Shown: piece after piece, positions 53,390 to 62,828 of the stretch | How the letters are laid out: each line of letters begins with the position of its first letter | Position numbering within the stretch: position 1 is the stretch's first letter | From: Nissabacter sp. SGAir0207 | Lineage (GTDB): Bacteria > Pseudomonadota > Gammaproteobacteria > Enterobacterales > Enterobacteriaceae | Length of the DNA: 64,000 nucleotides | Assembly (NCBI RefSeq): GCF_005491205.1 | Contig: NZ_CP028035.1 | Span: 62,001-126,000 of the forward strand | Direction: 5' to 3' | Made by a program: the position numbers and the translations under genes | The notes under the pieces: generated by a model | Database searches by the model: none | Told to the model about the DNA's origin: nothing | What the model saw: only the letters and a program-made list of their open reading frames with translations

Positions 53390-55464
53390 GCGGCCTCCTT
53401 CTTGGCGGCCGCACGGCGTGCCTGTCGGGAGTGGGTAAACAGCTCGACCACACAGCGCACAATGCCCAGCAGCGAGCGCAGCGGGCGATCCTGCGGGTAC
53501 GGCTCGCTGATCCACGCGTCCGCGCGCGCCAGTACCACGCGCACCAGTTCACGGCGGCGGGAGAGCGGCATCGCGCCGAATTGCAGGCGGAGCACCTCGC
53601 TGTCGCCGTTGATCAGGCTGACCGGGATGCAGACCGCGCCGGATTGCAGCAGCAGCTCCACCTCCTCGATCACGTCATGCTGGTAGCGCTCATCCGGCGT
53701 CAGCAGCTTAACGCCGCCCATCGACATATCCACCGTGGTGGTGCGCACGGAGATGCCGCTGGCGTAGTGCACAATGGCTGGCAGGGCGACGTCGATGCGG
53801 ATGGTCTTGCGCACCTGGCGCGTCTCCTTGGCGACCGCAATTGCCGCCAGCAGGATCAGCACGCTGAAGCAGGCCCAGGCGATGTTCAGCGCCACCACCA
53901 TCGGGTCAACGTTGAAGTAGCCATGCGCCACCACGCGCACCACGCCAGCGACGATGCCCATTCCCAGCAGCGCCACCGCAATCAGGTGCGGCTTGACGAT
54001 GTGGAAGTCGAAGAAGCCGTTGTCGAGCAGGCCGCCCTTGTCGGTCACGTTGAACTTGCCGTGCTTGGGCGAGATCATCGTCAGCAGCGTTGGGATCACC
54101 AAGTGGAAGGCCATCACCGTCTCATAGATCTCGCCCCAGAAGGCGTAGCGGTAGCGGCCGTTCATGCGCGAGTTGACGGTGATCGACATCACCAGATGCG
54201 GCAGCATGTAGGCGAAGATCAACGACGCCGACGAGGCGATGATGTTCAGGTTGAACAGCAGATAGGCCATCGGCGCGGTCAGGAAGATGACGCGCGGCAG
54301 GCCATACTGGAAGTGCAGCATGGCGTTGAGGTAGCAGAGACGCTGTTGCCAGGTCAGGCCACGGCCAAACAGCGGATTATCGACGCGGAAGATCTGCGTC
54401 ATGCCGCGCGCCCAGCGGGTACGCTGGATAACGTGCAGGCCGAGGCGCTCGGTCGCCAGCCCGGCGGCCAGCGGCAGCGCCAGAAAGGCGGAGTTCCAGC
54501 CGAGACGCTGCATCTTCAGCGCGGTGTGGGCGTCTTCGGTGACCGTCTCCACCGCGAAGCCGCCAATCTCCTCCAGGGCCGAGCGGCGGATCACCGCGCA
54601 GGAGCCGCAGAAGAAGGTGGCGTTCCAGTTGTCATTGCCCTGCTGCACCGGGCCGTAGAACAGCGCGCCCTCGTTGGGGATGTGGCGTGCCGCCGACAGG
54701 TTGCGCTCAAACGGATCTGGCGAGTAGAAGTAGTGCGGCGTTTGCAGCAGCGCCAGCTTCGGCTCTTTCAGGAAGCTGCCGACCGTGGCCTGCAAGAAGG
54801 CGCGGGTGGCAACGTGGTCGCAGTCGAAGATGCAGATCAGCTCGCCCTTGGTCAGCGTCATGGCGTGGTTGAGGTTACCGGCCTTGGCGTGGCGGTTGTC
54901 ATTACGCGTGATGTAGCCGACGCCCGCGTCCGCGGCGAACACCGCGAACTCGTCACGTTTGCCGTCATCCAGCACGTAGATCTTCAGCTTCTCTTTCGGG
55001 TAGTCAATGCACTGCGCGGCCAGCACGGTGTCGCGCACCACGTCGAGGCTCTCGTTGTAGGTCGGCACATAGATATCGACGGTCGGCCACAGCGAGGTGT
55101 CCGCTGGCAGCGGCTCAATGGTGCGCTTGAGCGGCCAGGTAGTTTGCAGGTAGCCGAGCAGCAGGATCACCCAGACATACAGCTCCGCGATGAACAGGCC
55201 GATGCCGAGCACCGCCTCAATGGTGGAGTTGAAGTGCAGGGTTTCGGTGGCGCGCCAATAGATGTAGCGCGTGGACATCAGTACTGACATCACCACCATA
55301 ATGACGCTGATTTTGGTGCGCTTGCTGAACCCGAGCAGGAACAGCATGGCGATGCCCACCAGCCCAAAGATAAATTGCTTGTCGCTGTCCAGCGGCGTGA
55401 CGATCACCAGCAGGGCGACCGGCAGCAGCAACAGCAGCAACAGGGAGAACACGAGTTTGGTCAT
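53386..55464 (-). CDS. bcsA: Cellulose synthase catalytic subunit BcsA
   Basis: Inner-membrane, c-di-GMP activated UDP-glucose:cellulose synthase (GT2), 692 residues. Substrate motifs are DIYVPTYNE, VLDDGKRDEF (first Asp), FDCDH (DxD), FFCGS, VTEDAHT (TED base) and QRTRWARG (QxxRW). A PilZ domain after about residue 560 carries RQVRKTIR and DMSMGG, the c-di-GMP binding RxxxR and D/NxSxxG pattern. It lacks the roughly 180-residue N-terminal extension of E. coli BcsA (872 residues), as is usual for type I operons. It starts 17 bp after bcsQ. Confidence 0.96.
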   Translation of the reverse strand: MTKLVFSLLLLLLLPVALLVIVTPLDSDKQFIFGLVGIAMLFLLGFSKRTKISVIMVVMSVLMSTRYIYWRATETLHFNSTIEAVLGIGLFIAELYVWVILLLGYLQTTWPLKRTIEPLPADTSLWPTVDIYVPTYNESLDVVRDTVLAAQCIDYPKEKLKIYVLDDGKRDEFAVFAADAGVGYITRNDNRHAKAGNLNHAMTLTKGELICIFDCDHVATRAFLQATVGSFLKEPKLALLQTPHYFYSPDPFERNLSAARHIPNEGALFYGPVQQGNDNWNATFFCGSCAVIRRSALEEIGGFAVETVTEDAHTALKMQRLGWNSAFLALPLAAGLATERLGLHVIQRTRWARGMTQIFRVDNPLFGRGLTWQQRLCYLNAMLHFQYGLPRVIFLTAPMAYLLFNLNIIASSASLIFAYMLPHLVMSITVNSRMNGRYRYAFWGEIYETVMAFHLVIPTLLTMISPKHGKFNVTDKGGLLDNGFFDFHIVKPHLIAVALLGMGIVAGVVRVVAHGYFNVDPMVVALNIAWACFSVLILLAAIAVAKETRQVRKTIRIDVALPAIVHYASGISVRTTTVDMSMGGVKLLTPDERYQHDVIEEVELLLQSGAVCIPVSLINGDSEVLRLQFGAMPLSRRRELVRVVLARADAWISEPYPQDRPLRSLLGIVRCVVELFTHSRQARRAAAKKEAA

Positions 55465-55481
55465 GGGTGACGGAACCGTAA

Positions 55482-56285
55482 TCAGTAGGGGGTAGGGGTG
55501 ATGGCGGGCTGGAACTCCCCATCGCCCACCTTGATGTCGAGCAGGGCGGCAATTTTTTTGCTGATCAGCTCAATGTCAAAGGCGGCGGCCGACACCGGGC
55601 TGAAGTCCATGATGGCGCGCTGCGAGGCGTTGGCTTCTGGCACGCACTCATCACGGTGCACGGTGCCGAGCAAACGGTCGCCCAGCCGCTGCTCCAGGAA
55701 CTGGGTCACGTCACGGCTCAGGGTGCGGCGCATGTCAATCTGGTTGACCACCACATGCTGGCCGTGGCGGTTGTTGAGCGGCGCGCCAATCAGGCGGTGG
55801 GACTCAATCTGCGGCAGCAGCGACAGCGAGGCGGTATCCGCCAGCATCACCACCACGTGCAGGTCAGCCAGCGCTTTCATCGCTTTCAGCGCGGCGCTCG
55901 GGCCGGGCGGAAAGTCCGCCAGGATCACCAGCCCAGGGTAGTTGAGCACCGTGTTCAGGCCGCGCGCCAAAAAGCCCGGATCCTGGGCGAGGCGCTGTTC
56001 AAAGGCCTCGCGCTGCGCCTCCTCCACCTCGCCATAGGGCAGCACAAAGGTGTTGGAGCCAGCTTTCAGGATGAACTGGCTCCAGTCCGCCGAGGTGGCG
56101 GATTCGGCGACAAAGCCGCGCCCGTCGGTCACCGGTACGCCGAAGTGCAGCCGCAGGGCGTTCTGCACGTCAAAATCAATCACCAGCACCTTGGTGCCGC
56201 TGCGTGCCAGCGCATAGGCCAGGTTGGCGGTCAGGGTGGTTTTACCAACGCCGCCCTTGGGCGAGCAGACACAGACTAACGGCAT
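55482..56285 (-). CDS. bcsQ: Cellulose biosynthesis ParA/MinD-like ATPase BcsQ
   Basis: 267-residue P-loop ATPase of the MinD/ParA family (YhjQ), thought to help place or activate the cellulose machinery at the cell pole. The deviant Walker A motif is CSPKGGVGKTT at about 8-18, Walker A' is VLVIDFDVQNALRLHFG, and Walker B is LVILADFPPG. The length and the short N-terminus MPLVCVCSPKGG match BcsQ. It overlaps the preceding gene by 10 bp, so it is translated from the same message. Confidence 0.94.
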   Translation of the reverse strand: MPLVCVCSPKGGVGKTTLTANLAYALARSGTKVLVIDFDVQNALRLHFGVPVTDGRGFVAESATSADWSQFILKAGSNTFVLPYGEVEEAQREAFEQRLAQDPGFLARGLNTVLNYPGLVILADFPPGPSAALKAMKALADLHVVVMLADTASLSLLPQIESHRLIGAPLNNRHGQHVVVNQIDMRRTLSRDVTQFLEQRLGDRLLGTVHRDECVPEANASQRAIMDFSPVSAAAFDIELISKKIAALLDIKVGDGEFQPAITPTPY

Positions 56286-56725
56286 GTTGCAATCATCTCT
56301 AACAGGGGTTGAAGCAGGGTGTCACGGCGCGCGTCGCCCACTGGGGCAGGGGCACGCTTCTGGCGGAACAGCTGGGTATAGGCTGGCTCAGCCGCCGGGG
56401 CGGCAGGCGTGGCTGGCTCTGGCGCGGCCGGGGCGGCAGCAGGCGGCGGCACGGGTGTGGCGGGTGGGGCCACGGCCACAGGTTGCTGGGACGCCAGCGC
56501 CGCCAGCAGGCCGGAGGTGGCGAACTCCTGCGCCGGGGCTGCCACCGGCGGTGGCTGAGTGGTGCGCTGGCTGCCGCCCGGTGCGGCCGGGGTGTCTGAA
56601 AGCTGGCGCAGGATGGCCCAGTTCTGTGCCGGGTTCTCCTTCTCCTGGCCAGAAAGCTCCTTGTAATCAATCCCTTCCAGGTTGGTTTTTTCGATGAACC
56701 TTTTAATGTCGTCGTAGTTATTCAT
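56276..56725 (-). CDS. Proline-rich cellulose operon protein (BcsO/BcsP-like)
   Basis: 149-residue protein that begins the bcs operon. The N-terminal 40 residues (MNNYDDIKRFIEKTNLEGIDYKELS) resemble BcsR-like leaders, which have a ...LPDIDYADIS stretch. The middle (about 50-125) is Ala/Pro-rich low complexity (PATPVPPPAAAPAAPEPA), and the end is basic (QKRAPAPVGDARRD). Proline-rich BcsO or BcsP proteins occupy this place in type I operons of gamma- and beta-proteobacteria; I cannot separate the two. It overlaps bcsQ by 10 bp. The true start at 56725 has AAGG upstream. Confidence 0.65.
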   Translation of the reverse strand: MNNYDDIKRFIEKTNLEGIDYKELSGQEKENPAQNWAILRQLSDTPAAPGGSQRTTQPPPVAAPAQEFATSGLLAALASQQPVAVAPPATPVPPPAAAPAAPEPATPAAPAAEPAYTQLFRQKRAPAPVGDARRDTLLQPLLEMIATCR

Positions 56726-57462
56726 TACCTTGCCTATACGATGGAGGTGGCTGCCGGAAAAGGTAGCGGCAAAAACACCAAAAAGAGGGAGGCCATTTCC
56801 TGCGGGGGAGGGGGAATCGGATAGCGCCGCTGCGCCCTGTCGCTGGAGCGCGCTTAATATATCAGTATCGAAAAAGATTGATAGATGGTCAGTTTTGCAA
56901 CGAATTGCGTGGCTTAACAGCAGTCGAGTGATTTGCTCTGAGATTAATCTCATTAATCAGGTTAAATACTCCCATAATGTAACTATATGAGATTGAAAAG
57001 TGGAAAATGCTAAAAGATAGCCATTCGTCAGCCATATACGTTAAATATTTTTAATGCTTGATAATAAATGTCAGACCAGTGGCGGCAGGGCAAAAAACCG
57101 GTAAAAGCTGACGAAAGCCAGCAATCAGGGTATAACCGCCCAAAAAAGCGGGTTTTTGGCAGAAAAAATCGCCCCAGCCGGGCAGCGGCAGTCTGAATTA
57201 TGCGGATCGGTCGCCCGTGGGGTGTGGTCGGCCGCCAGTATGCCTTTTAACAATGAATTTAACTGTTTGTTACTTCCCCGGCTGGCGTATTAACATGGTG
57301 GCCGGCCTTGCCGGGCGCAGGGCGTCCGGCTGTTGCTCGACGGACTTCATCAACAGATGATGGGGGCGCCGATAGCGCGGCGCACCCGCGCGGAGTGCGC
57401 TTCTCAACTATTTATCGCGACTGGGGCGAGCTAATGGCGGCCCCGGTCTGTGACGGAGATGT
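56726..57462. promoter_or_regulatory. Divergent bcs / pdeK regulatory region
   Basis: 737 bp between the leftward bcs operon and the rightward EAL-protein gene. AT-rich DNA from about 56840 to 57090 is the likely bcs promoter zone, and a GC-richer part follows towards pdeK. No gene, clear terminator or known operator was recognised. Control of synthesis genes and of a c-di-GMP phosphodiesterase from one region would fit opposite effects on cellulose. Confidence 0.4.
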
Positions 57463-59526
57463 ATGTTGCGGGTCAGGCGTTCATTGACGATTAAACAGAT
57501 GGCGGCCGTGTCAGGCGTGGCGGTGGTCACCCTGTGCATTTTTATCACCATCCAGCTCTTCCACCTGGTGCAGCAGCGCCGGGAGGATTACGCCCAGCAG
57601 CTGGAGCAGGTGGCGCACGCCATTCGCCAGCCGCTGGCGGAGGCGGTGCTCAACGTAGACCTGCCGCAGGCGCGCGGGCTGCTCAACACCTTCCGCCCCC
57701 TTGGCATCGTGACCCGCGCGGACGTGGTGCTGCCGAACAATATCCAGGTGCTGCATGGCGACTTCCCGGCGGAGCGGCCGGTGCCAGCGCTGATCGCCAA
57801 CGTCTTCTCACTGCCGGTGCGCATCAGCGTGCCGCTCTATACGCTGGAGCGGATGCCCGCCCACCCCAAGCCGCTGGCCTATCTGGTGTTGCAGGCGGAC
57901 TCCTTCCGCCTCTACCAGCAGATCCGCAGCATCATGATCACCCTGCTCGCCACCTTCCTGCTGATGGCGCTGGTGCTGTCGGTGGCGGTGAGCTGGTGCA
58001 TGAACCGGCTGATGGTGCACCCGCTGCGCCGCATCGCGCGGGAGCTGGAGGCGCTGGATGAGACGCAGATTTTGCACCACCAGCTGCCGGTGCCGCCGCT
58101 GCACAAGGATGATGAGCTGGGGATGCTGACGCGCCACTACAACCGCAACCAACAGACGCTGGCCCGCCGCTTCACCAACAACCCGCGCGAGTGGCCGCGC
58201 CACCCGGTGACGGCGCTGCCCAATGACGCACTGTTTACCGAGCTGCTGGCGCAATACCTGCGTTTCCGGCCGCATCCGCCGCGCTTCAATGTGCTGCTGG
58301 TGGGGGTGGAGACGCTGCAGGAGGTGGCCGGTGTGCTCAGCGAGGCGCAGCGCAACGCGATGCTGCGCACGCTGGTGGAGCGCCTCCACAGCGAGCTGAC
58401 GGACAATGACGAGCTGGGGCAGTTTGGGCCGACCGAGTTCAGCATTCTGGCGCGTGACACCGAGCGCCCGTTTCAGGCGATGCGGCTGGCGCGGCGCATC
58501 ATGGCCGCGCTCAACGCCCCGCTGACCGAGGGGGAGCTGACGGTGCGGCCGGTGGCCAGCATTGGTATCGCCCACTACAGCGGCGAAACCGCGCTGAGCG
58601 CCGAGACGCTGGTGCTCAACGCCCGCTCCGCGCTGGTCTCCGCCCACCATCAAGGCAAAAACCAGATCCTGTTCTTCGAGCCGGAATTGACGCGTAAGAC
58701 CCAGCAGCGGCTGAGTCAGGAGAGCGACATCTTGCAGGCGCTGGAGCACAACGAGTTTGTGCTGTTCCTCCAGCCGCAAATTGACCTGAATACCGGCTGC
58801 ATCGCCGGGGCGGAGGCGCTGTTGCGCCGCCAGATGCCGGATGGCAGTTTCAGTCTGGACGCCGACTTCATCCCGTTTGCCGAGGAGATTGGCCTGATTG
58901 TGCCGCTCGGCTACTGGGTGCTGGAGCAGGGCTGCCGCATTCTGGCGGACTGGCAGCGCGAGGGGATTGAACTGCCGCTCTCGGTCAACCTCTCCGGCGT
59001 GCAGATCCAGCACCGCAACTTCCTGCTGGAGCTGAAAACCTTGCTCAGCCGCTACAAGATCAAGCCCGGCACGCTGGTGCTGGAGATCACCGAAACCGCG
59101 CGCATCGACGACCTGGATCGCGCGCTGAAGCTGCTCGCCGAACTGCACCAATCTGGCGTCACCGTGGCGCTGGACGATTTTGGCATGGGCTACTCCAGCC
59201 TGGAGTATCTGGATCGCCTGCGCTGCCTGCCGGTGGACATCATTAAGATTGACCGCAGCTTCACCGGCAGCCTGCCGGAGGATGACGTGATGGTGCGCAT
59301 CGTTAACTCCATCGCCCACGCCATGAACATCAGCGTGATTGCCGAGGGCGTCGAGACGCCCGCCCAGTTCCTCTGGCTGAAGGAGAATCAGGTGCCGGTG
59401 GGGCAGGGTTACCTGTTTGCCCGCCCGATGCCGCGCAACGCCTTTGAGATGCTGTTGCGCCGTCATCCCCCCTACGTTTTCCAGCCAGAAGACCCCGACC
59501 TGCCTGACGCCAGCGGGCACGCCTGA
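57463..59526 (+). CDS. pdeK: EAL-domain c-di-GMP phosphodiesterase PdeK/HmsP-like
   Basis: 687-residue membrane signalling protein, E. coli YhjK/PdeK and Yersinia HmsP-like. It has two transmembrane segments (about 13-35 and 160-185) enclosing a periplasmic region, a HAMP-like linker (MVHPLRRIARELEALD), a degenerate GGDEF domain in which the signature is FGPTEF, and a C-terminal EAL domain with GAEALLR, ETARIDD, ALDDFGMGYSS, DIIKIDRSF and AEGVET intact. The EAL part should hydrolyse c-di-GMP while the GGDEF part is catalytically dead. The gene is divergent from bcs. Confidence 0.92.
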   Translation: MLRVRRSLTIKQMAAVSGVAVVTLCIFITIQLFHLVQQRREDYAQQLEQVAHAIRQPLAEAVLNVDLPQARGLLNTFRPLGIVTRADVVLPNNIQVLHGDFPAERPVPALIANVFSLPVRISVPLYTLERMPAHPKPLAYLVLQADSFRLYQQIRSIMITLLATFLLMALVLSVAVSWCMNRLMVHPLRRIARELEALDETQILHHQLPVPPLHKDDELGMLTRHYNRNQQTLARRFTNNPREWPRHPVTALPNDALFTELLAQYLRFRPHPPRFNVLLVGVETLQEVAGVLSEAQRNAMLRTLVERLHSELTDNDELGQFGPTEFSILARDTERPFQAMRLARRIMAALNAPLTEGELTVRPVASIGIAHYSGETALSAETLVLNARSALVSAHHQGKNQILFFEPELTRKTQQRLSQESDILQALEHNEFVLFLQPQIDLNTGCIAGAEALLRRQMPDGSFSLDADFIPFAEEIGLIVPLGYWVLEQGCRILADWQREGIELPLSVNLSGVQIQHRNFLLELKTLLSRYKIKPGTLVLEITETARIDDLDRALKLLAELHQSGVTVALDDFGMGYSSLEYLDRLRCLPVDIIKIDRSFTGSLPEDDVMVRIVNSIAHAMNISVIAEGVETPAQFLWLKENQVPVGQGYLFARPMPRNAFEMLLRRHPPYVFQPEDPDLPDASGHA

Positions 59527-59733
59527 CAGGCGGCCCGCCAGCCCACGTTTTTCCTGCTGCAACCCAGACACTCCCCCAGTCAGTGAATCGATTCAGCTCT
59601 TAATTTGTCATGATGATATGTCGTAATGGGTAACAAGTTATTTCCCTGTTGTTAGCTTGGTGTTACTTTCGCGACAGCCGCCATGCCCATGTGGGCAGCC
59701 GCTGACGGCTCTCTCTTGCAAAGGACGTGGATT

Positions 59734-61014
59734 ATGAAAAAGCTGTTTAAAAGCCTCTACTTCCAAGTGTTGACGGCGATCACACTTGGGGTGTTGCTCG
59801 GGCATTTCTACCCTGAACTCGGCGCGCAGATGAAGCCGCTGGGGGATGGCTTCGTCAAACTGATCAAAATGATTATCGCCCCGGTGATCTTCTGCACCGT
59901 GGTGACCGGCATCGCCGGGATGGAGAGCATGAAGGCCGTTGGCCGCACGGGCGCCATCGCCCTGCTCTATTTTGAGATTGTCTCGACTCTGGCACTGATC
60001 ATCGGTCTGGTGATCGTCAACGTCATCCAGCCGGGGGCCGGCATGAACGTTGACCCCGCGGCGCTCGACGCCAAGGCGGTGGCGGTCTATGCCGAGCAGG
60101 CGCAGCAGCAGGGCATCATTCCCTTCCTGCTGGATGTCATCCCCTCCAGCGTGATTGGCGCGTTCGCCAGCGGCAACATCCTCCAGGTGCTGCTGTTCGC
60201 GGTGCTGTTTGGCTTCGCGCTGCACCATCTGGGCGAAAAGGGCCAGCTGATGTTCAACATGATCGAGAGCTTCTCGAAGGTCATTTTTGGCATCATCAAC
60301 ATGATCATGCGTCTGGCGCCGATCGGGGCGTTCGGGGCGATGGCCTTCACCATCGGCAAATATGGCGTCGGCTCGCTGGTGCAACTCGGCCAGCTGATCA
60401 TCTGCTTCTACATTACCTGCGTGCTGTTCGTGGTGGTGGTGCTGGGGCTGATCGCCCGCTTCGCCGGTTTCAACATCTTCCGCTTTATCAGCTACATCAA
60501 GGAAGAGTTGCTGATTGTGCTCGGCACCTCCTCCTCGGAGTCGGCGCTGCCACGGATGCTCGACAAGATGGAGCGGCTGGGCTGCAAGAAGTCGGTGGTG
60601 GGGCTGGTTATCCCAACCGGGTACTCGTTTAACCTGGATGGCACCTCCATCTACCTGACGATGGCGGCGGTGTTTATCGCGCAGGCCACCAACTCGCACA
60701 TGGACGTCTGGCACCAGATCACCCTGCTGGTGGTGCTGCTGCTGTCGTCGAAAGGGGCCGCTGGCGTAACCGGCAGTGGCTTTATCGTGCTGGCTGCCAC
60801 CCTCTCCGCCGTCGGCCACCTGCCGGTCGCCGGATTGGCGCTGATTTTGGGCATCGACCGCTTTATGTCCGAGGCGCGCGCGCTGACCAACCTGATTGGC
60901 AATGGTGTGGCGACCGTGGTGGTGGCGAAGTGGGTCGGCCAGCTGGATGACAAGCAGCTGCACGCGACGCTGCACCACAAAAAGCCGGTTTCCAACAGCC
61001 TCTCCTCCTCCTGA
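59734..61014 (+). CDS. dctA: Aerobic C4-dicarboxylate transporter DctA
   Basis: Inner-membrane proton-coupled symporter for succinate, fumarate and malate, DAACS family, 426 residues. It starts [20 protein letters not shown]. The transporter motifs are [19 protein letters not shown], the serine-rich hairpin [12 protein letters not shown] near 265-276, the substrate segment [17 protein letters not shown] near 305-321, and [17 protein letters not shown]. The ATG at 59734 follows AAAGGACG; a longer frame at 59683 is rejected. E. coli has the same pdeK-dctA order. Confidence 0.96.
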   Translation: MKKLFKSLYFQVLTAITLGVLLGHFYPELGAQMKPLGDGFVKLIKMIIAPVIFCTVVTGIAGMESMKAVGRTGAIALLYFEIVSTLALIIGLVIVNVIQPGAGMNVDPAALDAKAVAVYAEQAQQQGIIPFLLDVIPSSVIGAFASGNILQVLLFAVLFGFALHHLGEKGQLMFNMIESFSKVIFGIINMIMRLAPIGAFGAMAFTIGKYGVGSLVQLGQLIICFYITCVLFVVVVLGLIARFAGFNIFRFISYIKEELLIVLGTSSSESALPRMLDKMERLGCKKSVVGLVIPTGYSFNLDGTSIYLTMAAVFIAQATNSHMDVWHQITLLVVLLLSSKGAAGVTGSGFIVLAATLSAVGHLPVAGLALILGIDRFMSEARALTNLIGNGVATVVVAKWVGQLDDKQLHATLHHKKPVSNSLSSS

Positions 61015-61063
61015 CAGGCGGGCAATCGCGGCATCTGGCCGCCATTGCCAGCGCTTTCCTGCT

Positions 61064-61102
61064 AAAAGCCACCCTTTACTTGATGTAAGTGGTGGCTTTT
61101 CC
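61064..61102 (+). terminator. Terminator of dctA
   Basis: AAAAGCCACC/GGTGGCTTTT stem with an inner ACTT-GATGT-AAGT stem, followed by C and T residues, about 50 bp after the dctA stop codon. Confidence 0.8.
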
Positions 61103-61311
61103 TCATAATAGCCCCGCCTTTTCTGGCCTGCCGGTGCTCTTCTCACCACTTTTTTCTCTTTTGCGGGTGACATCGGAACGGGTACGCGGTCAAAGGAATA
61201 ATGTTTCTCCAGCCGCAAGATTGACGCACACAGGATAGGGCTGAGTTCCAGGAGCATGGAACAAAGGACATCAATAAAAAATTGGAAAGCTATTTTTAAG
61301 TAGGGGTTCAC

Positions 61312-62787
61312 ATGCAGGGCACCAAAATTCGTCTCTTAGTTGGTGGGTTACTGCTGGCCGCCGCCAGCAGCAGCGTGCAGGCTGAAGCACTACAACCCGA
61401 TCCTGCCTGGCAGCAGGGCAAACTCGACAACGGCTTTGGCTGGCAGATGCTCGCCACGCCGCAGCGTCCGAGCGACCGCATCCAGCTACGGCTGTTGGTG
61501 CGCGCCGGTTCGCTGGTGGAGAACGCCCAGCAAACCGGCTTTGCCCACCTGTTGCCACACCTGGCGCTAATTCGCAGCCAGAGCTTCAGCACGCCGCAAC
61601 TTCAGTCGCTGTGGCAGCAGGCCATCGACAGCGAGCGGCCAGCACCCCCCGCCATCTCCTCATATGACTACACCCTGTATAACCTGAGCCTGCCGAACAA
61701 CCGGCCAGAGCTGCTCAAAGAGGCGCTCGCCTGGCTGGCGGACACCACCGGCGCGCTGGTGACGGACACCCCGACGGTGCAGGCGGCGCTGGATACCCTG
61801 CAAGACCCGATCGCCACCCAGCCGGCAGATGCGCAAGACCCGTGGTGGCGCTATCGCCTGAAAGGCTCGCCGCTGCTGGCGCACGATCCGGGCCAGCGCC
61901 CTGACCGCCCGGTCAGCATTGAGGCGCTGACCCAGTTCTACCGCCAGTGGTACACGCCCGATGCCATGACCCTCTACGTGGTCGGCAACGTTGACAGCCG
62001 CGCGCTGGCGGAGCAGATCGGCAAGAGTTTCGGCGGCCTGACCGGCAAGCGTGAAACCCCGCCGGTGCTGCCCACCCTGTCACCCCTGCCGCCGCAGGCC
62101 GTGACCCTGATAGACAGCAACCTGACGCAGGATCGCCTCTCGCTGGTGTGGGATGCCCCGTGGCACCCGATCCGCGATGACCGCGCCCTGAGCCACTACT
62201 GGCGCAGCGATCTGGCGCGTGAGGCGCTCTTTATGCACCTGCAACAGCAGCTGGCTGGCAAGGCGAAAGCGCCAGCGTTGGGCTTTGATTGCCAGGTACA
62301 GTACCAGCGCAGCCAGTGCGCCATCCGCATGGACAGCCCGAACGGCATGTTGCTGAATGACCTGAAGGCGCTGGCGACCGAGCTGGCGAAGGTACGTGAG
62401 AACGGGCTGTCGCAGGAGGAGTATGACGCGCTGATGGCGCAGAAAAATGACCAGCTGACCAAGCTGTTCGCCACCTACGCCCGCACCAGCACTGAGCTGC
62501 TGACCGAGCAGCGCCTGCGCTCACAGCAAAATGATGTGGTGGACATCTCGCCGGAGCAGTACCAGAAGCTGCGTCAGGCGTTTCTCTCGGGCATGAGCCT
62601 GCCGCTGCTCAATCAGGAGCTGAAGCAGCAGCTGGCGACCGATCCGACGCTGGTGCTGATGCAGCCCACCGGCGAACCGGAGCTGGGGCTGGCGGCGTTG
62701 CAGGAGGCTTACAGCAGCGTGATGCAGCCCGCGCCAGCGGTGGTGCCCTCCGCTGAAGAGGCGAAGGCTGAGGCCACCGCCCCCTGA
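61312..62787 (+). CDS. yhjJ: M16-peptidase-like periplasmic protein YhjJ, motif degenerate
   Basis: 491-residue exported protein of the insulinase (M16) superfamily. The signal peptide ends at SSVQA (24). The M16 zinc motif HxxEH is present only as HLLPH (FAHLLPHLALI near 79), with the catalytic Glu replaced by Pro, so it is probably not an active peptidase. The family pattern continues with TQFYRQWYTPDAMTLYVVGNVD near 205. The C-terminus is Ala/Glu-rich (PSAEEAKAEATAP). Same place as in E. coli, between dctA and kdgK. Confidence 0.92.
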   Translation: MQGTKIRLLVGGLLLAAASSSVQAEALQPDPAWQQGKLDNGFGWQMLATPQRPSDRIQLRLLVRAGSLVENAQQTGFAHLLPHLALIRSQSFSTPQLQSLWQQAIDSERPAPPAISSYDYTLYNLSLPNNRPELLKEALAWLADTTGALVTDTPTVQAALDTLQDPIATQPADAQDPWWRYRLKGSPLLAHDPGQRPDRPVSIEALTQFYRQWYTPDAMTLYVVGNVDSRALAEQIGKSFGGLTGKRETPPVLPTLSPLPPQAVTLIDSNLTQDRLSLVWDAPWHPIRDDRALSHYWRSDLAREALFMHLQQQLAGKAKAPALGFDCQVQYQRSQCAIRMDSPNGMLLNDLKALATELAKVRENGLSQEEYDALMAQKNDQLTKLFATYARTSTELLTEQRLRSQQNDVVDISPEQYQKLRQAFLSGMSLPLLNQELKQQLATDPTLVLMQPTGEPELGLAALQEAYSSVMQPAPAVVPSAEEAKAEATAP

Positions 62788-62799
62788 TCGCGCGTGCAG

Positions 62800-62828
62800 A
62801 AAAAACCCGGCCAAGGCCGGGTTTTTTT
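62800..62828. terminator. Shared terminator between convergent yhjJ and kdgK
   Basis: AAAAAACCCGGCC-AA-GGCCGGGTTTTTTT, a near-perfect bidirectional hairpin. It overlaps the kdgK stop codon by 2 bases. Confidence 0.92.
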
